From Pyrenophora tritici-repentis (taxonomy: Eukaryota > Ascomycota > Dothideomycetes > Pleosporales > Pleosporaceae): DNA of 64,000 nucleotides. Position numbers and translations under genes: made by a program. Position 1 is the stretch's first letter; the number at the start of each line of letters is the position of its first letter. The stretch is from contig NC_089390.1 in NCBI RefSeq assembly GCF_003171515.1, forward strand, positions 1,054,001 to 1,118,000. The letters run 5' to 3'. Positions 22,784 to 34,693 of this stretch are shown piece by piece. Under the pieces are notes generated by a model. The model saw only the letters and a list, made by a program, of their open reading frames with translations, made no database searches and was not told where the DNA came from.

Positions 22784-25700
22784 ATGAACAACCCCAACAT
22801 GCAGCAGAACGGCATGCAACAGGGCCGGGCCTCTGCGGGCCTACACCACTTCATCCAGCACTATCGCCTCCAGCAGCAACAGGGCAAGATTCCAAACGGA
22901 TGGCAACAGACAACCCAACCAGAAGAGCGCGGCCAACTTGCGCTGCAGTTCTTCACCTCGTACCGCCTACTGAAGCCAGAGCTCTCCGAGGTCGAGGTGA
23001 TGCGTTCTGCCCTCCAATACGAGACGCAGACGTTCATGTCGGCCGCCTCAAAAGAACAATACGTCAACAGCATTAAGCAGAAACTCATGATGATGACAAA
23101 CGCACGTCAGCAGCGCCTACAGGGCGGCGTTCCCAACCCGATGAACAACCCGATGAACGGAATGAACCCTGCCCAAATGCACATGATGCAAATGAACCAG
23201 CAGGGCCCTAGGCAAGGCACTCCACAGCAGTTCAACGGCGCGTTTCCCAACGCCCAGCTCCAGCGCCCCATGCAAGTCTCGCCTGTCCCCATGGCTCAAG
23301 GGGGCTCTTCCATGGGCGTCAACGGCGCCAACCCCGCCAACATGAACCAAGGCCAAAACACCCAACAACCAAATATGCAGCCCAATCAAAACCAACAGAA
23401 CCGCCAGGAGCAGTTGATCATCAATCAATTTGCCAAGAAGATTATGGAATCCTGCAAGGAAGAGATCAGGGTCAAGTTTGAAGCCGACATCCGCGCCTGG
23501 CCCGAGGATAAGAAGCAGCAGTTGCTCGCTCAGGGCATCAATCCTCTGTTTCTCCGATTCCGACAACACGCCGAAATGCTCTATCGACGAGGCGCCCTCA
23601 ACCAGCAGGTTCCTGGCCAGAATGCCGGAGCGATGCAAGGCGCTGCCCAGCCAAACCGGATCCAAGGCCAGCAAATGACTATGAACCAGCGCCAGCCCAA
23701 CCAGGAGTTTGACTTTACTGAGATTGCAAACCGCCAGATGGAGGCCATGCGCAGTCAGGACCAAGGCAACACTGTCGTTCCCGCAAGCAACAACCCTAAC
23801 AACGCCGGCCAGATGGGCGGTTTCCAGGCTCAAAACTCCCAGCCGGGCCAACCCCAGAATGTCATGGCACAGCGTCAGGCCGAAGCCTTTCATCGCCAGG
23901 CACAAGTCCAACAAGCACAAGCGCATGCTCAGGCTCAGGTCCAGCAAGCACAACAAGCGCGTCTGGAGCAACAACGCCAGCAACAGGCCATTCAGACACG
24001 TAACCAGCAGAACCAGCTACTTCAAGGTCAGATTGGCGGCTTGAACCTGCCCCAGGGTTCGCAACAAGCGAGTCCTGCCATGCCCATGCTCAATCGACCA
24101 ATGCCTCCCCCAGGGCAACCGGGCCCTCCAGGAACTCCACAGCAACAGCGCCAGCCCCAGGCTCACGTTCCGATCATGACTCCTCAGCCCGGCCAGGGCG
24201 ACGCCAACCTGTCAGAACTCATGCGTCAGGCGCAGCAAAGAGCCGTTGCTGTCCAACATGCGAACCAGCCATCGCTATCCGAGCAAAACCGCTTGAGTAT
24301 GATGCCAGCCGATTTGGATCCCAATGCCAGGCAACAGCTCCTCAAGGTACCGGAGCACCAATTCAGGATGATTCTCCAGAACTATATGCTCAGCCGTCGC
24401 GGCAATATGCAAAACGGTGCTTTCCCGCCCGGTCAACCAAACGCTGGCCAGCCAAACATGCCCTTTAATCAGCAGCAGCAAATACCGCCGGGCATGCCTG
24501 GCCAAATGATTGGTGGCCCTAACATGCAAAACATGGCGGGCCGGCCTGGTATGAACCTCGCGCAGCAACAGCCCGGTGCTGGACCACAGCCCCCAATGGG
24601 CGCTCAGCGTGGACCGATGGTGAATCAGCAACAACGCCTTCAAGCAGCTTCTAATCTTCTCCGAGCCAACCCTGGAATCATTCACGCCACCGATACCAAG
24701 CCCTTCCCTCCAAACGTCCTCAACGCCCAAATCCGACAGAGTCTTCCCCAGGAGGTCAGGACTTGGCAGCAACTCAAGCTCTGGGCAAGTCAAAATCCCA
24801 ACCTGGTTCCGGGTGTTGACAACCAGAAATTGCTCATGCTTCAAGTCCTACACTTCCAAGACATGGTGAGACAGTCCGGTGCACCTGGAGTCCAACCTCC
24901 ACTACAAGGAGGCCAGGGACTCGCTCCACAGGCGCCAGCAAACCCTAACCAAGGTCCTATGAGGATGCCTCAGCAACAGAACATGCAGAACATGGCTGCC
25001 CTTCAGGTCTCGCCACAGGAACTGCAAAACTTCCGCGCGCGAATGGCCGGTCAGCCTCAAGCCAACATGTCGGATGAACAACTACGGAACTTTATGATAT
25101 CGGTCAAGGTGAAGAGCTTCCAGCAGCAGAGACAGCAACAGCAGGCACAGTCGGCTTTGATCAACCAACAAGCCCAGCGTAACCAAGGACAGCAGGTTCC
25201 CATGCCGGTCCAGCAGCAGCAGCAGCCCAGCCGTACACCCACAGCGCCGCCCCCTACACAACCTACACCTCAGCCCAAGCCCGCGGCCAGGCCACCGCCA
25301 CCACCACAGCCTGCGCAACCCCATCCTGCTAACAACGCTGGAAACAAGGGCACGAAGAGGTCAATGGATGAGACAGAGCCCAACACCGAGCCTGCTTCTC
25401 AAGCTCCAGCAATGGCTCCTTCGAGGTCCCAGCACGGTGACCTTACACCAGAGCAACTGACCAAACTAACCCCCACACAACATACTCAGTACAAGGCACA
25501 GTTGCTAAAGGCTCAAGACGCGTCCAACAACAAGATGCAACAGCAACGTGGACCCTCGCTCAGCCCTGAGGAACTGAAGCAAAGAATGATGGACCCGGTA
25601 AGGAACAGGCAGTACAAGCAGATGGCAGAGGAAGTCGAGAAGAGCCTCCCGCCCAGGCCCACCGTGCAATTGCCCCCGCAGCTACGATTGCCTCTACAAA

Positions 25701-27298
25701 GATCAATCAAGGAGAACTTTGCACGACTGAAGGGTGTCGAGCAAGCACTGCGTATATTCCATGCCTCCTACGACACCCCCGAGCCCGAACCGGTCATCCG
25801 CCAAATTATGCGATCACGCGCGCTTCTGTTCCAGCAGATGAACGAGGCCGACGGTACGCTCCACCCTCAGGTCACGTTGACAGTGGACGAGTTCAAGAAC
25901 CACATGGGGGCGACGATCAAGTTTAGCTTCAAGATCATGGAGAAGGTGAGGCAGCAAGCGCAGGGTCAGAGTTCGGCTGCTCAGCAGCCCCAGTCCCAGG
26001 GTTCGACTGCCCCCGCCCAACTTAATGCCGCGAATCTGAAGATCGTAGAACAACAAAACCGCAACCAGAAGGCTCCTTCTGCGCCCACCACCGACCGACC
26101 GCCATTCGCCATTGGCGCAGACTCCGGTCACGGCGCAGCGCACTACTTTGAGGGGGCGAGACCGGTCACGAACCTCGTCTTGCCGGAGAAGAAGCGCGCG
26201 AAGCTCGAAGCAGGTAGTCAGTCGTCCACTCCTGGGGCCAAAGCCTCTCCACGAATTGGCTCAGGTGCGAGTAACTCCCCAGAGCTCAGAAGACAGCCAC
26301 CCCCTGAGAAGCAACTACCACAACGACCGACATTCCGATGCAACGATGCGGGCTGCGAGTACTCTGTACGAGGCTTCGACACCCAGGCTGAACTGGAGAC
26401 GCACAGCCAGATCCATGCCAAGATTGAGAACCCTCTTCAGTTTGCGCTGGACTCCATGGCCGACTATCTTGACGTTGACCAGAAGACGGGCGAAGCAAAG
26501 ATCAACCCCAATGCCGCGAAGCAGGCTCCAAAGCCCGCGCCTGCTGCCCCACGTCCCGCACAAGGTATCAAATCTGATCAAACCCCTGGCGCCTCGCACA
26601 ATGCTACCACACCTGCTGGCCAGCAGGCACCGGCCATGGTGCGCGTGCCAACACAAACAGGTGTCAAGGACTCGCCGTCTGCGAATCTGCTCAAGACGCC
26701 CCAGGCAATGACCAAGGTGGGCACTCCTGGTTCGGGTGCTCGCGGCAAGGCTACACCGGCCAGTATTCCCAAGTCAGCACCAAAGGAGCAGCAAGTCGCA
26801 GCTCCCGAGCCTGCGGTCAAGGAGGAGGAGCAACAGCCAATGCTACCCATGTCACTCCTTGACTACTCCTACGAGGACACTTTTGCAGCTCTCGATGCCA
26901 ACCGTCCGTTCACAGTGCTTGATCTCAAGGATGAGGACAATGCCTGGGCGCTCCGCTCGCGACCCGCATCCCCGTCCACTACACCCGAGTCATCAGCCAA
27001 GGACACGCCATCCACCCGGCAGTCCGATATCTCCGAGAACGACAACCTGCTTATCAATCTCGACCTCAAGGACACGGATATGCCGGATGCCTGGGCCGTG
27101 GGCATGTACGGTGATGCTATCCCAATGGACATGCAGCTCTCCGAGGACCTACAAAGCCTTGGCGTCATGCTCCCTCCCATGGACAGCGAAGACATGATGC
27201 TTTTCCCCGATTATGGTCCCGGCACCATGATGGATCTCGATATGCTCGAAAAGACAATGGACAGTATGGGTGGAACCTTGGACCCGTCCATGCTTTGA
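22784..27298 (+). CDS. Mediator complex subunit 15 (MED15/Gal11)
   Basis: MED15 is a Mediator tail subunit that binds transcription activators. The 1504-aa single-exon product has an N-terminal KIX-type domain at about residues 30-110 (ERGQLALQFFTSYRLLKPEL, then MSAASKEQYVNSIKQKLMMM), matching Gal11. A very long Gln/Pro/Asn/Met-rich region follows, including QQAQAHAQAQVQQAQQ, which is typical of MED15 and phase-separating activator-binding regions. A second helical segment (ELMRQAQQRAVAVQHANQ, LSRRGNMQNG) and conserved blocks follow near residues 930-1060 (LPLQRSIKENFARLKGVEQA). At about 1185-1210 there is an unexpected C2H2-like motif (CNDAGCEYSV...ETHSQIHA). The C-terminal 150 residues are acidic and Met-rich. 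The start was chosen at the first in-frame ATG after a C/T-rich leader. Confidence 0.87.
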   Translation: MNNPNMQQNGMQQGRASAGLHHFIQHYRLQQQQGKIPNGWQQTTQPEERGQLALQFFTSYRLLKPELSEVEVMRSALQYETQTFMSAASKEQYVNSIKQKLMMMTNARQQRLQGGVPNPMNNPMNGMNPAQMHMMQMNQQGPRQGTPQQFNGAFPNAQLQRPMQVSPVPMAQGGSSMGVNGANPANMNQGQNTQQPNMQPNQNQQNRQEQLIINQFAKKIMESCKEEIRVKFEADIRAWPEDKKQQLLAQGINPLFLRFRQHAEMLYRRGALNQQVPGQNAGAMQGAAQPNRIQGQQMTMNQRQPNQEFDFTEIANRQMEAMRSQDQGNTVVPASNNPNNAGQMGGFQAQNSQPGQPQNVMAQRQAEAFHRQAQVQQAQAHAQAQVQQAQQARLEQQRQQQAIQTRNQQNQLLQGQIGGLNLPQGSQQASPAMPMLNRPMPPPGQPGPPGTPQQQRQPQAHVPIMTPQPGQGDANLSELMRQAQQRAVAVQHANQPSLSEQNRLSMMPADLDPNARQQLLKVPEHQFRMILQNYMLSRRGNMQNGAFPPGQPNAGQPNMPFNQQQQIPPGMPGQMIGGPNMQNMAGRPGMNLAQQQPGAGPQPPMGAQRGPMVNQQQRLQAASNLLRANPGIIHATDTKPFPPNVLNAQIRQSLPQEVRTWQQLKLWASQNPNLVPGVDNQKLLMLQVLHFQDMVRQSGAPGVQPPLQGGQGLAPQAPANPNQGPMRMPQQQNMQNMAALQVSPQELQNFRARMAGQPQANMSDEQLRNFMISVKVKSFQQQRQQQQAQSALINQQAQRNQGQQVPMPVQQQQQPSRTPTAPPPTQPTPQPKPAARPPPPPQPAQPHPANNAGNKGTKRSMDETEPNTEPASQAPAMAPSRSQHGDLTPEQLTKLTPTQHTQYKAQLLKAQDASNNKMQQQRGPSLSPEELKQRMMDPVRNRQYKQMAEEVEKSLPPRPTVQLPPQLRLPLQRSIKENFARLKGVEQALRIFHASYDTPEPEPVIRQIMRSRALLFQQMNEADGTLHPQVTLTVDEFKNHMGATIKFSFKIMEKVRQQAQGQSSAAQQPQSQGSTAPAQLNAANLKIVEQQNRNQKAPSAPTTDRPPFAIGADSGHGAAHYFEGARPVTNLVLPEKKRAKLEAGSQSSTPGAKASPRIGSGASNSPELRRQPPPEKQLPQRPTFRCNDAGCEYSVRGFDTQAELETHSQIHAKIENPLQFALDSMADYLDVDQKTGEAKINPNAAKQAPKPAPAAPRPAQGIKSDQTPGASHNATTPAGQQAPAMVRVPTQTGVKDSPSANLLKTPQAMTKVGTPGSGARGKATPASIPKSAPKEQQVAAPEPAVKEEEQQPMLPMSLLDYSYEDTFAALDANRPFTVLDLKDEDNAWALRSRPASPSTTPESSAKDTPSTRQSDISENDNLLINLDLKDTDMPDAWAVGMYGDAIPMDMQLSEDLQSLGVMLPPMDSEDMMLFPDYGPGTMMDLDMLEKTMDSMGGTLDPSML

Positions 27299-27728
27299 TT
27301 TGTGTATTCTTCACATATTTGCTATTTTGTTTCAGCCCTAGGGCTCTATTCATGTACCTGCAACGTCTGGATCTTTTTGTTTTGTTTTGTTTTGCTCGAT
27401 ACGTGATCGTGTCTGGATTTCATCACGGCCGTGTTTCTTTTTGTTCATGAGCGGCCATTTCTTGTGGATACGGGGTCTTCGGCGTGCTTGTGCAAAAAAG
27501 GGACTTTACATTCCGGGTTATGCTTACAAAGGTTCTCTTTATCCTTTGCTCTATCTTGGGTTCTTGCATGGTGTGTTGTGGATAATTATATACCCCCGTA
27601 TTTTTCCTGCTTGCTTGTTTCCCTTGGTTGGGAGTGAGTGGTAGATCACCGGAATGAATGATTCTTCCTGATATAAGCGAGTGACGTTATATTCTAGTAT
27701 GTATATGTGTATGTGTGTATGCGTGTTT
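27299..27728. other. Convergent 3' flanks with a short (TTTTG)n run
   Basis: This stretch lies between the convergent MED15 and hydrolase genes. It holds T-rich 3' sequence, including about four TTTTG units at 27373-27394 and a TATGTGTATGTGTG tract near 27700. No gene is supported. Confidence 0.5.
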
Positions 27729-29696
27729 CTACAATCCCTTATTGAGTCGCTCGCCCCTCTCGATCAATGCCTTAACCCATCCATTAAACTCTTGTCGCAT
27801 CTCTACCGGTAGCACGTGACCCTGGCCCTTGATGAAGTGCTTCTCAATCTCGCCTTGTTCCCAGATGTCCTCTTCTTCCTCAATGCCTAGCCAATTCTCC
27901 TTGCCTGTGACGCCCTCGCCTTTTTCCAGTCCTCTCCAAAGCACCACACCAAGCGGAAACGTCAACATGCGATCCTTGGTTCCGTGCACAACCATGATTC
28001 TGTTCTTTCCTACCTTGTTCGCAATCTCTTGTAGTTGTTCTGGGCTCTTGTGATGCCAACCTGCGGCTACGGCTTGTAGCATGAAACCAGCCTTGGTAAA
28101 GTATTCTGGGTGCTGACGTTTCCAGAGCTCATTTGCTGCAAAGCGGTCGCCATTCGTAGGAAACGCTTCCACCACAGGCTCAAGAGTGTCAGGCGCGTCG
28201 AGCCATTCCTGGGTGTAAAGATTCTTCTTGACGCCTTCAATCTGCGCATCAAGAGACTTGGGTATGAAGAGGTTGGCGCGATTAATGAGGTTTTCTAGGA
28301 AGCCCTGCGAAAGTCAGCCCATCAATCATGTGACGACGTTAGCCTGTATCATCGATGCAGCTATTGAGTGACTGCACACTATATGCCGATCTTATAGCCG
28401 ATTGCGGCCAGAACATTGTTGAACAGCCCAAGCTTACCGTGGTTCTAAACAACTGAGAAGCCGTCGAGACTAGCGACAGTGTACATATTCTTTGCGGTAT
28501 AAGCATGGCCTGGGAATGTCAGTCTTCTCAAAGCGGAAGTATGGCCGGAATGCAGATGATCGTCAATGCGCGCCGATCGAGCACGTGCGGCGGAAGCAAA
28601 CAGGTGGGGGCGGGGTCCAGCATGCAGAAGCCGAGTGCGCCCAAAATTGCAGGATGATGCCTGGTATCAGGTGCTCTGAGAGGTGTTTGAACCCTTAGCG
28701 CCTGAAACCAGGATGTATTTGTGATGGTCAACCGGAAGGTACAGCTTCCGACATCCGACTGAACAGCACACAATCCAGGCATTGATGCTGCTGACGACGA
28801 CAATCAAATGAGCACTTACAAGTTCCTGGGCAATCATGCCACCCATGCTGATGCCAATGATGTGGATCTCGCGCTCGCCAGTCCAGCCGATGTGGTTGAT
28901 GACTTCAACAATGTCCTTTGCCATTTCGGACGTCGAGTACCGGGCAGTGGGTTTATCCGAGTCTCCAATTCCCCGATTATCGATTACCAGCGACGAGTAC
29001 TGATCGCCCTTGGTATGAGCAAAGTCCTTGGTCTGACGTTGCCATCCGTACTTCATGCCTCCAAGGCCCATGACCCACTACATCATGTTAGTTGCCGTGC
29101 TGACAGACACAAAAAGCCTTTTAGTGTTTCGGACCGCCGTACAAGCCAGGATCTTCCGGTTGGCTGTATATATAGTCTATCCAGAAACAGCAATGTGAAG
29201 AGCAAACGACAAGTAAACGGCGAGCAAACGGCGAGCTAAGGGCAAGCCGAGGACGAGGTATTCCATGCTTGACTCTCAGTCGTGGAAGATGCCCATGCCC
29301 GATGACCATTTGCATCTGTAGAGAGTGCATGTGCGCTCGGCAAGCTGAGACTGTGCAAAGAAGTTGAGACGGTCAATGCAACCGAAACGAAACAGTGACA
29401 GGCAGCACGGGTGGAAGTAAGGCAGCAACATTACAAATGCACCCCAGCCAAACCCCAAGCCTTCCTTGTTGCCTGATGTGCAGCGCATCATGTTGGAGGT
29501 TGATGGTGATATGGAATGTGGGACCACTTACCACGAGGTGTCGATCGCCATGGCCATGGATTTCATAAGCGATATTGAAGGGACCTCCACGATCTTTGGC
29601 AACAACAGCTTTGCCTTTGTGGCTTGGCTTGAGGTCCCAGATGGTGTGTGGATATTCTGGGTGCTTGAGCAGCTCTTCTGCAGTCAGTGGTGCCAT
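27729..29696 (-). CDS. Alpha/beta hydrolase fold protein, four exons
   Basis: Exons: 29696-29532, 29077-28820, 28509-28438 and 28304-27729, giving about 355 aa with all phases consistent. Intron lengths are 454, 310 and 133 bases, long for this genome. The fold is shown by an oxyanion region (WVMGLGGMKYGWQRQ), SLVIDNRGIGDSDKP, the nucleophile elbow GISMGGMIAQEL (Ser in GxSxG), exon 3 IPQRICTLSLVSTASQLFRT, a cap region, then MVVHGTKDRML (acid residue strand) and KGQGHVLPVEM (catalytic His). No signal peptide or membrane helix is present, so a cytosolic protein is likely. The substrate cannot be inferred. Exon 3 is only 24 codons and was found by matching the canonical strand after the nucleophile helix. 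High confidence in fold and model. Confidence 0.86.
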
Positions 29697-30501
29697 GACT
29701 GGTCGTGGTGCGTGAAGAATGGCGCGATTCTCAAACTGGAGATGTCGTTAGCACCGGGCTAATGTTAGAGTGAAGATGTAACAAGGCGGTGGCGCAGCAG
29801 CATCTGGCGGCATCCCCCGCAAGCACCGGTACCGTTGCTCGGCATCTAACCGCGGTAGCGCATCGAAGACAAGATGTGTGGGAACGTACTAGCGTAGAGA
29901 GGTATCATATGATGGAGTGCTCAAGTCTATTGGGCACGTCTATTCGAAGCACTTAGGCATGTCGAAAACCGTGGCTATGGACTGGTTTTCGTCTGTGGAG
30001 CTCTCCCGTGCATATCCAGGGTCAATGTCAACGTCATTCGACTAGACCGCTTCAAGCATCGTTGGCACGACGCGCGAACTACGGACGAGGTGGCTTCTCG
30101 GCGACAGGCACAGTCAGCCCTGCAGTTGCTGATGCTCCAGGCCTCTTTCCTGGGACGTCAGGCCAGCGTCTCATCTCCCCCAGACGACTACTCTCTACAA
30201 CCGCAATCTCAGCCACAACCGGTGGGCGATGCACGACTGCAGCAGGTTAAACAAGCTTTTGCCTCACCCGTACACCGCCGACGACGATTCAGTAGTCGAT
30301 TAGTCTGCGACAGAAAGCCTCCGCTCCCTGTACATGTGCAAGTCGGCAGCGTTTCATCTTGCGCAGACCCCTCCCTGCCCAATATAGCCCGAACCAGATC
30401 CGCCCTCACAAAACAACACCGCGCCCCGGAGAGCCACCAGGGACGCATCGCATCATCGCCTCACGAACCCGCCATTGACGACACCACAACACCTCGACGA
30501 C
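29697..30501. other. Divergent intergenic region, hydrolase / Zn2Cys6 regulator
   Basis: About 800 bases separate two divergent genes. The last 200 bases before 30502 are rich in C and A (GACGACACCACAACACC) and look like an mRNA leader. Frames in this region overlap each other on both strands without conserved features. Confidence 0.45.
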
Positions 30502-33486
30502 ATGAATTCCTCGGCAAATGGCTTCTATGCCCCGGGACCGCCCATGATGAACCCTCCACCACCGCGCATCTTTGGCAGCGGCACGTTTGATCCCTCGCAG
30601 ATGCCGGCCGGCAACATGTTTGCACACGACGACATGGACGACCACGACAGCAGCGACCCCAAGAGGCGGCGCATTGCACGGGTACGTACGGTTAGGTGTG
30701 CATTGGGCCCTGCTGACAGCTGTAGGCGTGCGACATGTGCCGGAAGAAGAAGATCAAGTGCGACGGCAAGATGCCTTCGTGTACACACTGCCAGAACTAC
30801 AAGACCGAATGCATCTTCACCCAGGTAGAGAAGAAACGGCAACCGCCGAAAGGGTAGGTGCCCGGATATACCGGCACAACCCCGAACTGACATGAGCAGT
30901 GCCAAATACATCGAAGGGCTCGAGAACCGGCTTGCGCGCATGGAGTCGCTGATGCGCCTGTCGGGTGTCCTCCCAGAAGACGACGACGGTAGCACGGATC
31001 TGGCCACATTAGAAAGACGGTTGGAGGCACGAGCGGGACGGTCGGCAACACCCAGGAACAGCATAGACGACAGGAGGGCTTCTACAGCCCATACTGGCGG
31101 CCTTTCGACGACAAATGGAACGCCCGCACAGCCGGCCCTACCGAGTCCGAGAAGTGGCACCGCCTCGCCCGAGCCAGACGAGGATGCCGAGAACAAGGAC
31201 AAGGATGAAGACGCGCTTGCCGAGATGATGTGTTCGCTGGTGACCAACAACTGCGGCGAGACAAGATATATCGGTACGTAGGCGAGTGGTTGCGATGTTG
31301 GTTGTACTGACTGGTTAGGCTCATCATCCGGCTTCTCCATCTTCTCACCCAAAGGCATACAATGGGTGAATGAAAAGACGGGAGACAACTCTTTCCGCGA
31401 TATGATCTCCACAGCTGCCGTCGAGGACAACAAGTGGATCCAATGGCGACCGGACGTATTCCAAGACATCTTCAAGCGACGCGTATACAAGCAATTACCA
31501 CCCAAACACGAGGCGCTATCCTTGCTAAAGGACTACTTTGAGAACTTCAACTGCATGTTCCCGTTGTTCCACGAGCCGACTTTCATGCACTTGGTGGATA
31601 AACACTACTCCAAAGACCCATACGAAGGTTCTGGGTGGTGGGCTAGTTTGAACGTGGCCTTGGCCTTTGCACATCGACTCCGTGTCATGAGTAATCTTGT
31701 ACCGGCCGAGGAGGATGAGAAGGCGTGGCAATACTTGAAGAATGCCATGAGTGTTATGGTCGAGCTTACTATGCGCAATACAGACCTACTGAGTGTGCAG
31801 GCTCTACTGGGAGTGGTATGTAAAGTGAAAGCCCTGCATGTACCCGCTGACATCCGTAGGGTCTGTTTTTGTTAGGAACTCCAAATCCTCAGCCTACCTA
31901 CTTCTTCGTTGCCACCGCCATGCGACTGGCACACAGTATCGGCCTCCACAAGAAGGGCGCCAACTTCAGTCTCAACGCCGCCGAAGTGGAGCAACGGAGA
32001 CGAGTATTTTGGATTGCGTACATGTTGGATAAAGAGTAGGTTCCTCTACAAGCCTCTGTGATGTCGCTAACTTTTCCAGTATCTGTCTTCGATCTGGCAG
32101 ACCCCCTGTTCAAGACGATGACGATATGAACGTCGAGCTACCGAGCGAGACTCCACCAGACAACATCGGCAACATCCCGCTGGCCGACGGCAAGGGAACG
32201 ATGAACCTCTTCCGCCTCATGTGCACCTTTTCCGTCATCCAGAGCAAGGTCTACAAGGGCCTATACTCGGTAAAGGCCTCCAAACAGACCGATGGTGAGC
32301 TTCTCAACACCATTGGCGAGCTGGACAAGGAGCTGGAAGCCTGGAAGGACGGTATCCCTCTGGAGTTCCGCCCAGAACACGACATCAAATCCTCGCATAC
32401 GCCGCTTATCCTCCAAGTCGCCGTGTTGCATCTTGGCTATTACAACTGCCTGACCACCATCCATCGCATGAGCGTGCACCATGGATACTGGACAAGCCGA
32501 CTATCCAACTTTGCGATACAAGGCCTGAATGCGCGACCGCTCAACCCCCGAGTGTTCATGTCTGCCCAGTTGTGCGTGCAGGCCGCTCGTGCTTCCATTC
32601 ATTTGTTAAAGTACATACCCAAGGGCGACCTGTCATGTGTCTGGTTAGTCATCTACTTCCCAGTCACCGCCCTCGTCACGTTGTTTGCGAATATCCTACA
32701 AAACCCGCAAGACACGCGATCGCGATCAGATCTCAAGCTGATGAAGCTTGTCGTCAACTTCCTAAACATGCTCAATGACGACCAAGGAAGCGGCAGTGTG
32801 AAGCGCATGTGCACCGTCTGTGCCGAGTTTGAGCGCATTGCTACTATTGTGCTAGAGAAGGCAGACCGCGAACACGCATCGCGACGAAAGAGGAAGCAGG
32901 GTGATAGCGAACAAGACGCACAGATTGAAGCGACTGCGGCTGAGTTGCTCTCAAAGACTCGCACGTCTCACTCATCGCCTCAGCAAGTCACGACACCACA
33001 ACCTCCTACATCGGAAGGCATGATCTTCAACCCGGATTTCCACGGCTTCAACGAAGTAAGTTTAGTATCCTTTTCGTCAACTCGCCGCTAACATTCTAGC
33101 CCTTTCCCTTCTCACCCAACTTTACGCACGCCTCGCTGCAGCCGAACATCCAGATGAGCCAATACGGTTCACCAGGCATCACTGCCCAGATGCTCCAACA
33201 GCAACAGCCCCTTCCAATGACGACTGGCGGAGACGCCAACGCCGTCAGCTCCAACATCAGCGCCACCATGACGGGCATGGGCCAGTTTGATCAGACCTTC
33301 AACAACGTACCGCAGGACCTCTGGAAGATGCCCATGACTCTTGAATGGGATTGGGCAGACATGACTGGTGGTTTTTCCGGCTACGAGGACGGCATCAGTA
33401 TGAATGGTGTGCTTCCCGATTTCGCAAACAACACCGGTCATGGGACGAGCGAGTTCAATCAAGGTGCCATGAATGGAGGGCGCTGA
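30502..33486 (+). CDS. Zn2Cys6 (C6) fungal transcription factor, seven exons
   Basis: Exon starts were fixed by splice sites at 30682-30725, 30858-30899, 31275-31318, 31817-31860, 32037-32080 and 33057-33099, all short GT-AG introns. The DNA-binding domain follows exon 1: [20 protein letters not shown] with CQNYKTEC, six cysteines in the C6 spacing. A short linker and a coiled-coil dimerisation helix follow ([20 protein letters not shown]). The middle region is the fungal-specific transcription factor domain: [67 protein letters not shown]. The C-terminal tail is Gln/Asn/Met-rich with an aromatic-acidic end ([19 protein letters not shown]), a plausible activation domain. The target pathway is unknown; no metabolic cluster is adjacent. 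Confidence 0.9.
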
Positions 33487-33846
33487 GCCTGACGTGGTAT
33501 GGTTCCACGACATGTTCGATTACGTCTCCATGGAAGATGACGCACGCGTTGACGCCTACCTGGCTGCTGTCAGGATATCGGTACATACAACTTTAATTTC
33601 ATGACTTCACGGCCTGTACAATACACTTTGAGCATAGGCTCTTGTAATTGAATACATGTTTACGGCGATCGGCTTCCGTGGCGCATGCACGATAATGGAT
33701 TGCAAAATGAATATAGCATGGCACTACCACCAAGCTGCAGACGTGGCTCGATGACCTTCGTGCTCTAGTAGATATGATGCGGCCGACCTATATATATCTG
33801 GTCGCGGTCGTTGTCCATGTATCTACTTTGTTTGAGATATTTCACA
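33487..33846. promoter_or_regulatory. Intergenic region with TATA-like element before the aldolase gene
   Basis: A run CTATATATATCTGG at about 33789-33802 lies some 50 bases upstream of the ATG at 33847 and is a plausible TATA element. The remainder is the 3' flank of the C6 regulator. Confidence 0.45.
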
Positions 33847-34693
33847 ATGGTCAATATTACGGCTCTGCTCTCTACGCTCATCACAGCAAACCATATTCTA
33901 TCCTACCACGATGTGCTTGATGCTTTTGGCCACATTAGCGTCCGCAACTCCAACACGAACACTACCTTCTTCATCGCTCTCCAGCTCGGTACGACCCTCG
34001 TCTGTCTACGTTTTCATTCTAACGCATCCAGGCCCCGCCGTGGTGTCCGGACTCGCGGATATCGGCGAATACCTCATCTCCGACGGCAGCCCAGTGAACG
34101 GCACGAAAGGCGGCTACGCAGAGCGCTACATTCACAGCGAGATCCTCAAGAGATACCCCGACATCAACGCCGTCGTACACAGTCACGCCGAGGATGTCCT
34201 CCCCTACACCGTCATCGACACCCAGCTCAAGCCCGTCTACCACATGGCCGGGTTTCTGGGCGCCTCGGTCCCAAACTTCGATATTGAAAGCGCGTACCAA
34301 GACAGCGACCCCAGGGACATGCTTGTCAATAGTCCACGGCTAGGAGCTGCACTTGCCGAGACCTTTGGCGTAAATGAAACACAGCCCACGTCACCGCTTC
34401 ATACGACCATTCTGCAGCGCGGGCATGGCTTTGTGACTGTGGGGGATGGGATAGAGCAGGTGACGGACTTTGCGTATTATGCGGCGAGCAATGCGAGGGT
34501 TCAGACGAAGGCCGTGTTGCTGGCGAATGCGGGTGGGGGGAGTGTCCAGTATCTCAGTCAACAAGAGACGAGAGCGACGACGGATATGAATAAGTGGATT
34601 GTGTTTAAGCCGTGGAAGCAGTGGGTTAGGGAGGTGGAGAGGAGCGGGCGGTATGTGAATGAGCTGAGCACGCCGCCGATGTCTGATAGTTAG
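33847..34693 (+). CDS. Class II aldolase/adducin family protein
   Basis: Members are zinc enzymes acting on sugar phosphates, or related decarboxylases and dehydratases. Exon 1 (33847-33988) encodes MVNITALLSTLITANHILSY and HDVLDAFGHISVRN, the canonical start of the fold. A 43-base intron (GTACGA...ATCCAG) leads to exon 2 at 34032 with VVSGLADIGEYLISDGSPVN. The metal-site motif appears as INAVVHSHAEDVLPYTV (two His), with ERYIHSEILKRYPD before it and the later LHTTILQRGHGFVTVG. Length is about 268 aa. The reaction is not predictable from this sequence alone; fungal members of this subgroup are often annotated only by domain. High confidence in family. Confidence 0.85.

Noticed and set aside
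23117..23983. 288-codon open frame antisense to MED15
   Set aside because: It is the Leu-rich mirror of the Gln-rich MED15 frame (CAG/CAA read backwards as CTG/TTG). No independent motifs or promoter are seen.
29276..29527. Open frame inside the first intron of the alpha/beta hydrolase, considered as coding
   Set aside because: Skipping it by a GTAAGT to TGTAG splice restores the hydrolase fold exactly; the frame itself has no family features.
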